Counted from the first letter of the stretch, positions 7,961-20,699 are shown. The stretch is 64,000 nucleotides of DNA from Psococerastis gibbosa (GCA_963971405.1 OZ020489.1:33389047-33453046); one strand, 5' to 3'. The notes: generated by a model not told the origin, from the letters alone. Numbers and translations are program-made.

Positions 7961-10232
7961 GCAATAAGTAATCCTAGGACACGGTATTATAATAATTTAT
8001 TCGGTTTAGTTCTAATTGGTTCTAACAAGGTCGTGTAGAAACACAGTGTTTCTTACCGGTACAGATCCAGCCCTTTGGGGGGGGGGGGGTTAAGTAGTGG
8101 GTCAAAATAGAATAAACTTATTTAGTATTGACATTAATAAGTTATAACGTAATACATTGAATTACAACAGACTTAATAAATTTGGGGGGGGGGCAGCTTC
8201 TTGTTGGGATCTCTGACTTGCAGCAACTTGTCAAAGTGATCACTTTAAAAAAGTAGGTATATGCAAAGCAAAATATATTGTTGGGCTGCATGTTTCTAAA
8301 ATTAAAAGTAAATTTGAAGGTTTGACAATGGAATTTGGGATGCAATTGAAGAGGGCTATACACTGTGTTGAGTATATTAGGCAATCCAATTTGATATGCT
8401 GATGAGTTTCAGTTGACCCCGGACAAGTGTCGCACATGCCACCCATTTTCTACATGTATCGCTTGGTGACCCCGTGGCCCCTTCTCAGTCTTGGAATAGT
8501 CGTATGCATTTTTTTTAGTGAGGTAACCTTTAAACCATGGAGACAATGATACTTTTGGGAAGATCTCCCAGAGCTGACACAACTAACTGACCTGAGCTAA
8601 GGAAAGATGTGACCGGAGGAACACAATGTGAAAAGGAGGCGAACTCAGTTACAATAAGCCAAAGGCAGCAGTAAGGGTTGTTGTATATAAGAAATACGTA
8701 CCAAAATACAAAGCATGTTCAGCAATTGGTTGATCAGTATTAACACTAAACATAAATAAACAAAAATATCATGTCTTGTACAAGAAGACTTACCGCCAAA
8801 AAAGTCAAGCTTCATATGCTTTCCCCCACAAAAATGAAAACACTCTAATTCAAAGAGGTTGATCCTAAAAAGCACCTGTCGCCCCCCCCCCCAAGAAAAG
8901 AAAAATAATGACAAACGGACGCAAGGCTTTCGTGACCACTATATCAAATAGCCAAGTTTCGAGAAAACAGCTCAGCCAGAAAGAAAAAGTTAAAGCTCCG
9001 GGTGAGATATTAGAGGAAGACATCTCAAACAACTAGACGGCCATAAAAAGTGTCCAAGAAGAATCGGAAGTGAAGGAGTGGTTGAAAAATGGAGTTTATC
9101 TGTCTTGAGAATAAACTTGGCCCAAGCCTTCTGTTCTCATGAAGTGCCAATGCGAAACAAAAAGACTGCAGACTAGATACCTCAAGCACTCGGTAGCTTA
9201 AAAAAATGGTAAAATAAAAGGAGTTGAAGAATAGAATTTGGCGAAAATGTTTCAACTACGCTCTATAAATTATAATATAGAAAACTGAAAAGGCTAAAAA
9301 ACTAACTTTAACGTTCAAAAACATAGTATATTCCGTCTCGAAAGTAAGAAGATAACAGATCGGACGCATCCGAAACGCGCCCGTACTCGAGTAACCGCAC
9401 GAGGCAACAATACGACCCTATTTTCCGAAAATCGGGGATAGAAAGTATTTAGGCTGGAGTTTCCGGACCATGTGAAAGTTGTGGCCTTCCCTGGTGAAAG
9501 CTTTGGAGATCAATGACCACTTGGAGCTTATCAGATCACGGTGAGGGCGTGTTAGAGCTGGAGAAACGGGGAATTAGGAGACTGCAAGACATTTCGTAAT
9601 TTACTACCCGCCATTTGTACCAACGTTTCCCTTTGTTTAGTGTCTCTTTCCCGCCAAAATTTAAATTTTTTGCCTCCAGCCCACTCGCAGTTGGTTTCTT
9701 AAAAACTTTTTTTCGGTGGATTAATTCATCGTAACTGGCCGTTGTGGGAGCTTTGCAGCTTTGAAACGTCTCTGATATCAGCCATATTCTGTTTGGAGCA
9801 GTCCCTCTGCCAACCCTTAAAAGGCTTATTCAACAACATTTTAAGGTTTCTTATAGTTGAAACTAAAATTATGAGAATACATTTGTAACTTATGGGGATT
9901 CAAGTGGGATGATGGATACGAATCTATTGATCTCAGTCAGGCTCGTATGAAGGATTCTACTTCTGAAATAAAATAAATATTTCTGTTAAATTATACAATC
10001 AAGCAATCGACAAGAAAGTATAAAGTAAAATCGTCGAAACAACGTAAAAATCAGGTAGTTCTTTCATAGTCATTGTACTAGTGCCTCAGTGACAGTGTAG
10101 CTTTCTCTAAGAGATGGTCTCCAAGCAATTTAGGGAAGTTAGTAGCATTTCTCGCCGCTCTCAGTTCAATCGGGAGTTTTCTAAGGTAGGCGAAACCTTG
10201 TAGTATAAGATCCAGTCGCTCACACTTGGCAG
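7961..10232. other. Unassigned stretch with G and C runs
   Basis: G runs lie near 8077 and 8184 and a C run near 8882. They resemble the runs inside hAT MITEs, but I could not match terminal repeats and 8-bp duplications. No reading frame here has a recognisable domain. Confidence 0.4.
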
Positions 10233-10261
10233 TGAAAGAAAGAAAGAAAGAAAGAAAGAAA
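10233..10261 (+). repeat. GAAA microsatellite
   Basis: About seven uninterrupted GAAA units. Confidence 0.9.
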
Positions 10262-10796
10262 TATATTTATCATACAATACAAAATGAAATTAATTATACA
10301 ACAAACCCACTAAGAAATTAACAATGTTCCTACTAAATATATAAGGTCTCCCCTTTGCCTCGTGTTGTAGGTGTGGGTGTCAAATTTTGTTTAAATTTCC
10401 CCCATACCTCTGGCTTTAAGATATGTAAAGTGCACCTATATATGTAAAGACTTGGGGCTGTCACTATGCATTTCAATTGTAAGACCCCATTCGGGAATTT
10501 TTAAAGGTAGGCAAATCCTTGTAATAAAGTGTGTATGTTTGCAAAACTTATTGGGCGCGAGGCCGAGTAAGAAGAAATTTTATTAAAAAAAATAGCTGAA
10601 GAATAGAATTATACAGAATTTTCCGGAAAATAACACACGAAATTCGTTATAAAAATATACAAAATACCTCACTCAACGGAATAGGTCTTACTAGTTGTTG
10701 TCTTGACGTTATGAAGATTACAGGTATATTCACGTTGCGTTCATAATAATAGTAATGACATACTATGCATTAAAATAAAGCCATATCTACACAATT

Positions 10797-10899
10797 TATA
10801 TATATATATATATATTTTTTTTAAGGCGCGGGACTCTTTCGAGTATTTGCGCCGGTCGGTGTGTGTGTGTAGGTGTGTAGGTGTGTGTGTGTGTGTGTG
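10797..10899 (+). repeat. TA and GT microsatellites
   Basis: A TA run at 10797-10815 and, 45 bases on, a GT run at 10859-10899 interrupted by two AG steps. Both are simple repeats. Confidence 0.85.
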
Positions 10900-11420
10900 C
10901 GGAAGTCATGGGTGTTTTAGAATGGTTTTGTCTACAGTCTACAGGTGGGGCATGACTCCGGTCTTGCTTAGGAAGCTTAACGTTGCCGTTTATATTGTAT
11001 TTATATTGTAGGTGATGTACTGTAAAATGTAGCAGCAGATTATACAGCTTCTACAGAGAAATTGTAATAATCTGGCTGGGTAAGCAGTTGAGCTTCATGT
11101 CTTAGCCACTGACATTAATTCAGGGTTGTCCAGTCAGATATATTGTATTTTAATCTACCGTATTTGGGTCAGTAATTTCGCATAAATCACTGTCGGGTCC
11201 ATCTTGCAAGAACAACTAAGTTTGTTATGCGACAATTATAAGTTTCATTGCTGAGATAGAACCCCACTGGCACTAGCTGATCCCCCCTCCTTTTGCTGTA
11301 ACTTTAGAACCTGAAGCCATATTAGAGCCAGTTATTGTACAACACAAATTTGAATTTGTAATATTGTGCATTTCTACTGCGTAGGAGTATAACAGCGCGA
11401 TATATACTCGTATATATATA

Positions 11421-11470
11421 ATGCAAATTGATTATGTGTATATATATATACTAGTATAATCAATTTGCAT
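11421..11470. repeat. Inverted repeat with 14-bp perfect arms
   Basis: ATGCAAATTGATTA (11421-11434) and TAATCAATTTGCAT (11457-11470) are perfect inverted copies around a 22-base TA-rich spacer. It could extrude as a cruciform or be a decayed MITE end pair. Confidence 0.7.
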
Positions 11471-11542
11471 CTAAAAGACTTCAAGCCACATAGGCCAAGT
11501 TTATTTTTAAAGAATGGCTGAAAAAAATGCTGACGAAGTTAC

Positions 11543-11908
11543 AATGTTTTACTGCTGATAAATATGTTTATAATTTTCGCCATATGATAAGGTGTATTCT
11601 ATTAAGTAATCTCAGAAAATCATGCATTTGAGCTTACACTTCCATGTTCTTTTCGGGACCGAAATGTGAAAATACAACACGTATGTAAACACTGTGCAAA
11701 CCTACCTTATAATGTTTTGATGCTGATAATTATGTATAACATTTTCGCTATATCATTAGATGCATTCTATTAAGCAATCTCAGAAAATCATGCAGTTCAA
11801 CTTAAACGTCCATGTTCTCTTCGGGACCAAAATGTGAAAATACAAATACAACTCGTATGTAAACACTGTGCAAACCTATCTTCTAATGTTTTACTGCTGA
11901 TAAATGAG
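11543..11908 (+). repeat. Tandem repeat, about 170 bp x 2.1
   Basis: The word AATGTTTTACTGCTGATAAA recurs at 11543, 11711 (with changes) and 11885. Between occurrences the units share TAATCTCAGAAAATCATGCA, TTTTCGGGACC and GTAAACACTGTGCAAACCTA-like blocks. The units are diverged by roughly ten percent. A partial further copy (GCATTCTATTGAGCAATCTC) occurs near 12121. The length is nucleosome-scale, as in satellite DNA. Confidence 0.8.
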
Positions 11909-12204
11909 AAGTATGCTTTGAAAAGGCGATTTGTCACTTGAAACTGTAAATGCAGGAGGGACAAAAAACTTCTAAAATCTAAATGCTTCTACGTTTTGGG
12001 ATAAAATATTATAATATATATATTAAAATATATGATATTATAATATATGATAATATAGGACTTGCATTTGCATACATGCTCCTCAAATATGTTCTCTCCA
12101 ATTTTTGCAGTATGGGAAGATGCATTCTATTGAGCAATCTCAGAAAAACACGGAAATGTGTAAGTCTTACTACAAATCTAAAGGGTAGGTACTCCATTCC
12201 ATTA

Positions 12205-12696
12205 CCCATGAAAAACAATCCTTCCAATGTCGATATATTTTTTATATTAAATGCCTTGCGCAATTACACCCTTTCTTGGTTTATCCACATCCATCTGCTA
12301 CCAGGTGTCACCTTATCCACAGATGGGGAAAACTTTAATTTGCCACTGGATCTTTATTTATTGTATCTTTATTTGTAACCACGAAAAACAATCTTTCTAA
12401 TATCGGTATATTTTTAATATTAAATGCCTTGCCCCATTACACCCTTTCTTGGTTTATCCACATCCATCTGCTACCAGGTGTCACCTTATCCACAGATGGG
12501 GACAACTTTAATTTGCCACTGGATCTTTATTTAAAACCACGAAAAACAATCTTTCTAATATCGGTATATTTTTAATATTAAATGCCTTGCGTAATTCCTC
12601 CCTTTCAGGGCTTACCCACATTCATCTGCATCTGCTACCAGATGCCACCCTATCCACAGCTCGGCACAACAACAATTTGCCACGAGATCTTTATTG
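12205..12696 (+). repeat. Tandem repeat, about 160-172 bp x 3
   Basis: Units start at about 12207, 12379 and 12537 with ATGAAAAACAATC or ACGAAAAACAATC. They continue through ATTAAATGCCTTGC, ATCCATCTGCTACCAG and a GATCTTTATT end. Units one and two are close and the third is more diverged. This array is unrelated in sequence to the similar-length array at 11543-11908, only 300 bp upstream. Small frames across it only reflect the repeat. Confidence 0.85.
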
Positions 12697-13216
12697 TCGG
12701 ACTGATGGTCAGTGTAATATTGCTGATGCAGAGAGCCCTTCAACAGGAGCCCATCAGTTTGCTGATTGCCCTATCATCATCCCTAATTGCATATACCACA
12801 TCTTGGTTGGTTTAACACCGCTAATTAGATAAATTAGTCAGCTATAGCAGGTATTCAGGTGTGCTGTCAATGATTCGAGTACTGTGGGTTGTAAAACCAG
12901 CTTATTTCGAATCCGACCTAATTATTTTTAATTATTGTAGAATTTGTTTTTATGACATATCTGTCATCTGTTGGGCGATTTGTGGACAAACTACTCGATG
13001 GATTTTGAATAAATTCGGCACGTAGGTTTACAAAAATAGTATCATGGGAAAGATTTTTCTTCTTTGGGGAATCTAATTTAATAACCTTTTTTTCTAACAA
13101 ATGGCTCCAACTACAATATTTCTTTTCAATAATATATTTTAGTTCTTATAAATGTACACCAAACCATTTCCCCTTGATAGTTTGGCTCTGAGGGCAAAAA
13201 ATTGAAAATACTCAAT

Positions 13217-13640
13217 TTCCAATTACATTTTTCTACGTAACTTTTCTATTGATGCTTTCCAACTTCAGGTATGTTTTAGGTGATTAATAGAGAAACAAAA
13301 CCGAACGGATTGCTTCCGAAACAGATTGTTGTTTTGAATAAATATATTTTTTATAAATAGGCTACAATGCCCAAAACATTGCATACATTACATACGCTGC
13401 CATTATTACTGGGTACCGGTATTACTTTTGTTGGTCTGTCCCTTTTAGTCTATGTAATCGTTCCATTGATCAATTCAGTGTTTTGAAATGACGAAAGTCG
13501 AGACAACAAAAATTTAATTCTAGGACAATTCTTTACCATGGTACTAGTACTCATATTATCGCGGTACCTATACTAATTGATAAAAAGGAAAACATGTACT
13601 TCACTCGTACCGGTTCTTTTGTTAGGGTTTGTTAAAAAGA
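13217..13640 (+). repeat. Dispersed repeat F, copy 2
   Basis: The stretch carries TATGTTTTAGGTGATTAAT, then ACAAAACCGAACGGATTGCT, then CTGCCATTATTACTGG and the downstream AATTGATAAAAAGGAAAACA block. The order matches the copy at 1396-1780, so the repeat extends at least 400 bp. Class unknown. Confidence 0.55.
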
Positions 13641-15520
13641 ATGAGTTTGTGCGACAAAATTAGAACCCGTTTTTTCGTAAGGATTGCCATCGCCCTTTTT
13701 AACTATCCTAAGCAAATGACGTCAGACACGACCCAAACTTGTTCCACTATAGTGGGTTTCAAATTTACTATCTTCAATGTTCGTCCTTTGCAATGCAATG
13801 GACACATTGAGGAAATTAGTTTTCTTTGGATTTTTTTCTTCAAATTTATTTGGACAATTTCAAAAAGGATAACATGAAATTAGGATAAACTTGTTCTCAT
13901 ATAATATTCGTTCATCGTCTATATTTACCCTACTCAAATCTCATGTAATATTATACACAAATTACAATTTTCGTGTAGGCACTGTTGACATAAAAGGGAT
14001 AGCAAATATCATCCTTCCCGTTAGACTTAGAAATGAGATTTTGGTAAACAGTAGCGAAGGCAACGTTAATACATTTGATCGTTATAATATAGTCAACACT
14101 AACTGTATTGGTGTCCGTTTCTGATAATATAGTACCTGAATAATCTGCGAACGCTACGACTGGGGTTTAACGATTAAGGATGAAACGTGGACTATGGGAA
14201 ATAAATTTTTTCATACCCAAACCATGAGAGAAAGTTGAATCATTGCTTGAAAGATCACAGTAAGGAATACTGCACGGCAACCCATGCATTGGTAGTTATA
14301 GTGGTGCCGTCTAGTACGCCTTACCAAGAATTTCAAGCAATGGTGGATCCTGCCGCCCTTAAACACTTATTACTATGTACAGTACAGTACAGTGCAGTAG
14401 AACTAATTGTAGTTTGGCCATAAATAAAATTAAATTAAAATCATAACAATGTCAGAAAAATCCGCGCATCTCTATGTTAACCCAAGATCATGAGTTGATT
14501 TGCCAAATCATCCCCGCAACCCCCCCCCCCTTAACGGATTTTCACGGGACACCATGTACAATATAGTAGCACTCTTCTACAAACATTGGATGACTAAAAA
14601 TTCATAACCATAAAATTATTTTTGACAAATCGTGATGTTATCAATCTGGGTGACCTAACAATAAATTTCTGGAAATCAGAGGTTAGGCCTAAACTTCAAT
14701 CAATCAATCAACCAATATATTCAAAATTAAGAATACTTATACAGTACATTTCAATTCCATTACAGCGTTATGAAATTTCAGGCCATTTATTGCCTTAAAA
14801 AAGTGGACTTAAATATTGGTAATCAATGAGAGCTGAAGCTAAGAGTGAGACAGAGCCGATTCGTGCTATACAGCAATATATTTCAGGTTTCTAATCTGGC
14901 AATAAAATATCTAAGCTTATTATGGGGCACTTTGACACGCCAAACATTCAAACTTGTAAGCTATGGACCGAAATTAGCGCACGAGTAGTTTGAGTACCGG
15001 TAATTTGTATAAATTAATGAGTCTCTCTGCTCTCAAAGAAAGTAGAAACATACCGATACCATATTTTGCTGTGCTAGTCGTAATGTTAAATCTCATCTTG
15101 AAGAAATATATTATATGGTTCAGCAGGTTTGGAATGGGTCGCAACAATCAGTGAAATTCATAAAATTCATTTCATCCATAAGTACAGTTTAACCACATTT
15201 TCCTCCTCGAAGCAAAACCTTTTGCTCTTGAAGCATTAGCTCCGAATTTATGAATCGTATGAATTTCACTCATGATGTCACTGCTTTTACTAGGTATTTC
15301 AATTTAAAGGGCTTAATTTTACTATTGCTAATTGGCTGGCCCGACTTCACTTAGGTATTTACGGTCGAATAACTTCTGAAGAGGACAGAACCGCCAACAA
15401 ACAATTAAGGGCCCTACCCATTGGCTACCTGCTAACTTTTTAATGATATACCGCAAAGCATATCACTTTCAGGGGTGGGGTCTCGGGAATGGAGGTTAAG
15501 AAAAAGAAAAAGAAACTAAC
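13641..15520. other. Unassigned AT-rich stretch
   Basis: No supported gene or mobile element. A C run at 14520 and a short pentamer run of AATCAATC type near 14695 are the only low-complexity points. Confidence 0.4.
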
Positions 15521-15660
15521 ATGCTTCGGTTTTGTGATAATATCCTGAGAACATCCTGGTTGAAAAACCTGTGGGATTGGTTTTGGCACGACTTTCCTTT
15601 TCAAACAAAGGTCCGAATAGCCATGGGAGAGCTTCGAGAGAAGTGGCATTTAAAGAAGAA
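15521..15660 (+). pseudogene. LINE-D C-terminus fragment
   Basis: The plus frame reads ILRTSWLKNLWDWF and then, with changes, IAMGELREK. It corresponds to the LINE-D tail (TFWLKN.R.WFG..FRAA....IAMMIANLR). Frameshifts separate the two halves. Only about 45 codons survive. Confidence 0.5.
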
Positions 15661-15829
15661 GTTGTGCATGAGTAATTCTATTTTTCATTTGAAAATTACT
15701 ACAAGTGCTGAGTCAGAAGTTGGAGCAACACTGGACCGGAAGTGTGCGATCGCGAGTCCAAGTTATTTGCGCGGGAAGCGGAAATGGAGACGTATTGAAA
15801 GTCTGTCCCTGTCCAATTGAAGACGGGAA

Positions 15830-18179
15830 TCGCTGACCGTGGTTCCAAGACATTTTAATAAAGGAAACCTCCGAGAGGAACCGTGCTTCATCGAACTCAA
15901 AAGATCCATTTTATTTCAGTTGTAAAGCTTTGTGAAAAGTTGGCCAAATAACTGGAACTCGCCTGAGATGTTCTTACCCTGCCAGATTATTGAAATTGTT
16001 ATTTGTCTTTTCATTTAATGATAAATTCTGCTTATTGTAGGTGTCAAAAATAAGTTTATTTATTTATTTATTTATTTATTTATTCATATACAGTTGATAG
16101 CAGGTGGCATTACTTAAAAATTAATTGCAGGAATCTCCGCTTTGCTTTTCAGCTCCACATGTTGACTGATATTTAATAAACATAAGTTCTGTACCATTAT
16201 TAGATTTAGGTTTGTGCTTGTCTAGTTACATAACGAGAAGAAAAAACTCTACTAATTTTTTAAAAGAGGAATTTTCGTTGTTTCATCTTTTTTCATCACA
16301 TTCACATTTCCAATGCTATGGGTTACAGTTTGAAGACAGTTCTAAATGACATTATACGCACAATTAAAATTTACGTAAACATTATTTTCATTTTGACACC
16401 ATAAAACCAGTAATTTGCCGTTAAACTGGAGTAGCTTCAAAATTTCGGCTCTGAAAACAAGCAAAGCCCACGCGAGCTCTTATTGGATTAAATTTGAAAT
16501 GGAAACCGCTGTAATTTTGTGTGTACAAACGCATACAAAGTAGTCGTAACAGATTTGAATATAATATAGGGAATTTGCAAACTAGGAATATGAAGTATCT
16601 TCAATTGCTGTTCCAAAATGCAGTACTTGCTATTGTTTAAGTTTGCGCTTGAAATTGGGCGTTAACTTAGGGCAGATCCAGGGGGGGGGGCAAATTTTAA
16701 CCAAGCACTAGTTAGAATATTTTTAACAAGATTAATTCTTAGTAAATATTTTGTTAAACACAAAAACCTTGGGTAATCGTAAAGTGGGCCTAAAATTTAA
16801 ATTAAAACGAGTAATTACAAACTTTAAAAGACAAGACTAGCATTATTACCTAACTGTCAAATCTAACAGGGGTGAATTGCTGACAAAAGTTATATCGTTT
16901 AATAGAGGAGAGAGGTTTATTCCTATTAATGCTTTCCTTTATTTTAATTATTTTCAGATTGTCGAGAAATTTACCCTTGTTAGCTATAAATGTAGTATTT
17001 TAAAATTATTATGAGAACATGAATGTCCTGTGTTGTTCATATGTTGGGCTAGCATCAAGATTGTCTCGGTCTTACCAATGACATTGTAATGCTCATTTAG
17101 TCTTCTTTAAAAATGTCTTCCTGTTTGCCCCACACATGAGTTAAAACATAAGTTAAAATGGGGACGATTTTATTTACTAGATAGAATGATATTTTTTTTG
17201 ACCAAATGCAGCATAAAAAAAGTATTATGAAGGAAGTAAAACATGCGTTCCCTCCCCAAAAAAATTCTTGCTCTGCTTATTATTGCGTTAAAAGTTTAAT
17301 TGCAATATGTTATGATGTACAAAAAAACATATTCTCATGCAAAATAGAAGAAAAGTTTGACTCCCCTCACACCATGAAAATAACGGAAAACATGTTTCGT
17401 GTTAAATTACGCAATATTATAATATTCACAGCATAATTTTACCTGTTAAGTCAAACTGGGCTCATATTTCCTATTTACCGATTCATTTTCCTGAGCCTAA
17501 CGTTTTTGCTTTAAAATTTTTTATCATCTACAGCACGCAAACTGATGAACATTATCATATATTCTAAAGCGACATTTTTGCGACTGAGTAGAGTAGTTAA
17601 CAGTAAATGTAATAAATTTCTGTTGATATCATGACATTTATGGAGTGTTTGTTTCCTTACTTTGCTCCAGTTTTATTCCGTTTGTTTATTTTGGGATTTT
17701 TTTTTCATCCCCGCAGTGACTTGTTTCATGCAGTGTTTTCTAGAAAAAAATAGCTGCATTTCTTTTTCCAGTTAAGGTATCATTTCGGAACAAGTGACCA
17801 AAATTTCCATGGTAATTGTATGTATTGTTTGCTTACATACCAATGAAGAATAAAATGACTAAATGGTATACTCATGAAAAGTGACGGGGTGTGATTGGCT
17901 CACTGGTGGTACCTTTTTTGTGGAGTGATTAAATTTTTATTGCAGTAAAAAAAGGTTTGAACGAATATTGAACTTTTTGCATAATATATTAAAATTGAAT
18001 TTCAGTTTCAAATTTGTTTTTTTAGTAGGCCTATTTATTTTTTCCTTTTAAATTTCATTAAAAAAATTGCATAAACATGATATTTTTTTAAATATTATTT
18101 AAATAAAAAATAAACAAATAAGTATTTTTTTTTACAGTGAGGAGTGAACCAGTTTGGCTAGAAAATAATTTTGAAATAA
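15830..18179. other. Unassigned AT-rich stretch with TTTA microsatellite
   Basis: A TTTA run lies at 16054-16084 and a G run at 16680 following CAGATCCA, which resembles the start of the hAT MITEs at 38870 and 55053 but has no matching right end. No gene supported. Confidence 0.4.
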
Positions 18180-18245
18180 TTCCAATAATGTCCGAATAGG
18201 TCGTTGACAATGGACCACTTCAAGTAGGCCTACTACCATAAAAAG
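18180..18245 (+). repeat. Dispersed repeat G, copy 2
   Basis: ATGTCCGAATAGGTCGTTG, then CCACTTCAAGTAGGCCTAC, matches the words of the copies at 248-335 (inverted) and 31510-31575. Confidence 0.5.
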
Positions 18246-18593
18246 GCCTCCAAATATAATTAAAAGTCAATTTATTGTGTAGACTAATAAACTAGATGAG
18301 TTGTACGTGACGCGCATATTGGGCTGGCCAATGGTAGTTCTTCTAGTTCAAAATGGTGTTCTAAAATTTATATACATCAAAACTTTTCCATTAAGCAATG
18401 TTGATATTACTCTGCGTTCGTCGTATTTGAGCCTAATTAATTAACGTCTCATTTTGAAAGCCGCACCCCATAAAATTCCTGCGGGAATATAGGGGACTGG
18501 TCAAACTGTGAAATCGTAAAATATTTTAAACTACACAAAATTCCAAAGTGCGGCTTTATTAATGAACTATAGCATTCAAATTATTTTCGGGTT

Positions 18594-18958
18594 GAGAGGG
18601 TATGCTACGTAAAAGATTGGCACCCCGAAATTAAAAACTTTATTTTTTATTTCATTAACTCAGCAAGTTATAAAAAATTTAGCTCATTTATGTTGCAGAA
18701 GACTACTTCCTTCATTATATAATCGGGTATTTTTACTTTTCGGTTTTGTAGTTTTTCTACAAATTCCGTAGTTCCCAATGGTTTTTAAGAGAGAACTAAG
18801 GTGCCAAAAATTAAATATTTCCTATTATATGATGCTTGAAGTAGTCAACATACATAAGCCAAATTTTTAATAACTTGCTTTGTTAATTAAATAAAAATAA
18901 AAAGTCAATAAAAATAACAAATTTTGTGGTCCTAATATCCGACGTAGCATGTCCTCTT
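18594..18958. mobile_element. Foldback element with ~170-bp arms
   Basis: The left arm begins GAGAGGGTATGCTACGTAAA. The right arm ends with ACGTAGCATGTCCTCTT, its inverted form, and the similarity continues inward: TTGGCACC, AGCAAGTTATAAAAAATTT, GAAGACTACTTCCTTCA and TATAATCGGGTATTT each have inverted partners. The arms nearly meet, so the element is a long imperfect palindrome. A half-copy with the same blocks lies at 60430-60605. No coding region; class unknown. Confidence 0.7.
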
Positions 18959-19159
18959 AAGAGAATATGGAACGTTGATGTTAGTCGCACCAGGATCATG
19001 CAGAAATTAGGGAGTTTTTATTTGTTATTTAATTTACTACATAAGCTACAATATAATGATTTGGTGTTTCCTACTGTTTAATACTCAATATTATAAGGTA
19101 TTTTTACTTTTTGGTGTTGCAATTTCTCCATGATGTTTACAATGCGTGAAATGTTAATT

Positions 19160-19245
19160 ACGACACGACTCCGATCTCATGACTTGCACAGGAACAAGCA
19201 CGCTACAATTCCTATCTACCGAAGTCGACAACAATCCTTGTTTTG
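19160..19245 (-). repeat. SINE-E copy, diverged
   Basis: On the plus strand ACGACACGACTCCGATCTCA, AACAAGCACG and CGAAGTCGAC follow the order of the better copies at 36872-37021 and 54452-54611. The minus-strand head with the A-box word is largely lost. Confidence 0.5.
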
Positions 19246-19311
19246 GAATAGAGTCAATAGACAATAGTCGATGGCCAGACATTGTTTTATTTCAACATCT
19301 AACCGAATATA

Positions 19312-19700
19312 CATGCAAGACTTTCACCTAGAAGGTTGTTGGTTCGACTCCCACGCTTGCTACATTTTTTGGCCATACTTCAGAGGGTATGTAAAGCACA
19401 GTGCTAGGCGCTAGAAATTTTAAGACGGGGGGGGGGCATGGAGGGGCATGACTTCTATCTGGGGGAGACCAATGAAAAAACAAAACATTTTTCATTGGGA
19501 TGAGTAGGTATACCGTTCACTAATTCTGCAATTTAACAACATGTAAAATATCTCAAAAGTGGGGGGGCCCCGGAGGGGCCGGAGAAACTGTTGGGGGGGC
19601 CAGGCCCCCTCGGGCACCCTTGTAGCGCCGCCACTGGTAAAGCAGGTAGCCCTTCATAGTTGAGTGTAAGAGAGACTTGTATAGCCTTAACTCTGCTAGA
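19312..19700 (+). mobile_element. SINE-A split by a hAT MITE
   Basis: The left part, AAGGTTGTTGGTTCGACTCC, carries a B box and runs through CATACTTCAGAGGGTATGTA. The right part resumes with GTAAAGCAGGTAGCCC and GTTGAGTGTAAGAGAGAC, as in the intact SINE-A copies at 5909 and 29468. A 238-bp hAT MITE interrupts the body, duplicating GTAAAGCA. The A-box half of the head is not clear. Confidence 0.8.
19399..19636. mobile_element. hAT-type MITE nested in SINE-A
   Basis: The ends CAGTGCTAGGCGCTA and TAGCGCCGCCACTG are inverted partners in the CAGTG style typical of hAT. The identical 8-bp GTAAAGCA flanks it at 19391-19398 and 19637-19644. Because the target is a known repeat, removing the element and one copy of the duplication restores the normal SINE-A order. 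G runs lie near 19428 and 19562. It is non-autonomous. Confidence 0.93.
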
Positions 19701-20544
19701 TTGGCTTAGTAAAAGACATCATTGGTTTAATTGTAAGATTGGGCCGAAAGGCGCCAAATTCGCCCGTATGGAAAATAAAGACAATTTTCTTTCTTTTATT
19801 AATTTATTTATTTATTGTACAAGAAAAATCTATAATCCTAATTTCCAATGCATGAAGTAATAAATAGTATTAGTAGACCATATTGTAGACTAGACCTACG
19901 TGACGGCAACTTTAAAAGGTAAAAAGTTATAAAAACACACGGGGGAAACACACATATAACTTCTAAAACTTTCTCATAATACCCAAAGTCAGAAAGTAAA
20001 TATTTTACAGCTCCTTGGTTCCTCTGAACTTCCCAGAGCAATGGTGTGATTTAATGTGCATTCAACGAAAATGATGGTTTATACTTTATAGTAGCATTCT
20101 AAACTTGTCCAAAAGTATAATTTTTTCCTAGAAAATTTTTCAAGTTTCATACAGGTTTATTTTCTGCATAGGAAATATACTGTAATGTAATGTATTTTGC
20201 ATTTTAGATATGGAAAAAAATATTTAAAAAAAAGACTAGAAAATATTAAATTCTAAGCCTATAAATTAATCTAATTGATTATTTTTATTTTTATTATTTG
20301 TATTGTTTCTGCGGGAATTTTTGATGTTAATATGTCCTCAGCTACAAACAAATGTAAACCAGCTAATTTTTTTTGTTGGCATGTTTCGTATGCTCTTATG
20401 CCTTGTGGCCTCCTGAGTACTACCACTACTTATTCCTCAAGCCCATTTGCCTCAATAAATAAATGTACAGCACATTTCAGGTATTTAAAGCAGGAGATCC
20501 AAATTAGTTAAGTATTCAATGGCATCGGCAAAGAGTGTACAACC

Positions 20545-20692
20545 CGCCAGACTAAGAGGGTTTCCGGCAGAAGAACATTCTGTTTGAAAAATGTAAGACA
20601 GTGGTTTGGCAGGAGCACGACTTCCCTTTTCAGAGCAGCAGCCTCCAAGGACCAAATTGCCATGATGATCGCCAATCTTCGATAGAAGAGGG
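20545..20692 (+). pseudogene. LINE-D C-terminus
   Basis: The plus frame reads GRRTFCLKNVRQWFGR, then TTSLFRAAASKDQIAMMIAN, then LR and a stop. This is the best preserved LINE-D end and defines the family tail. The part before GRRTF is missing or out of frame. Confidence 0.75.
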
Positions 20693-20699
20693 ATTTAAA

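Noticed and set aside
8060-8200. Possible hAT MITE between two G runs
   Set aside because: No inverted ends or 8-bp flanking duplication could be found.
11983-12378. 131-codon frame
   Set aside because: Lies across the AT-rich junction of two tandem arrays; composition and position suggest chance.
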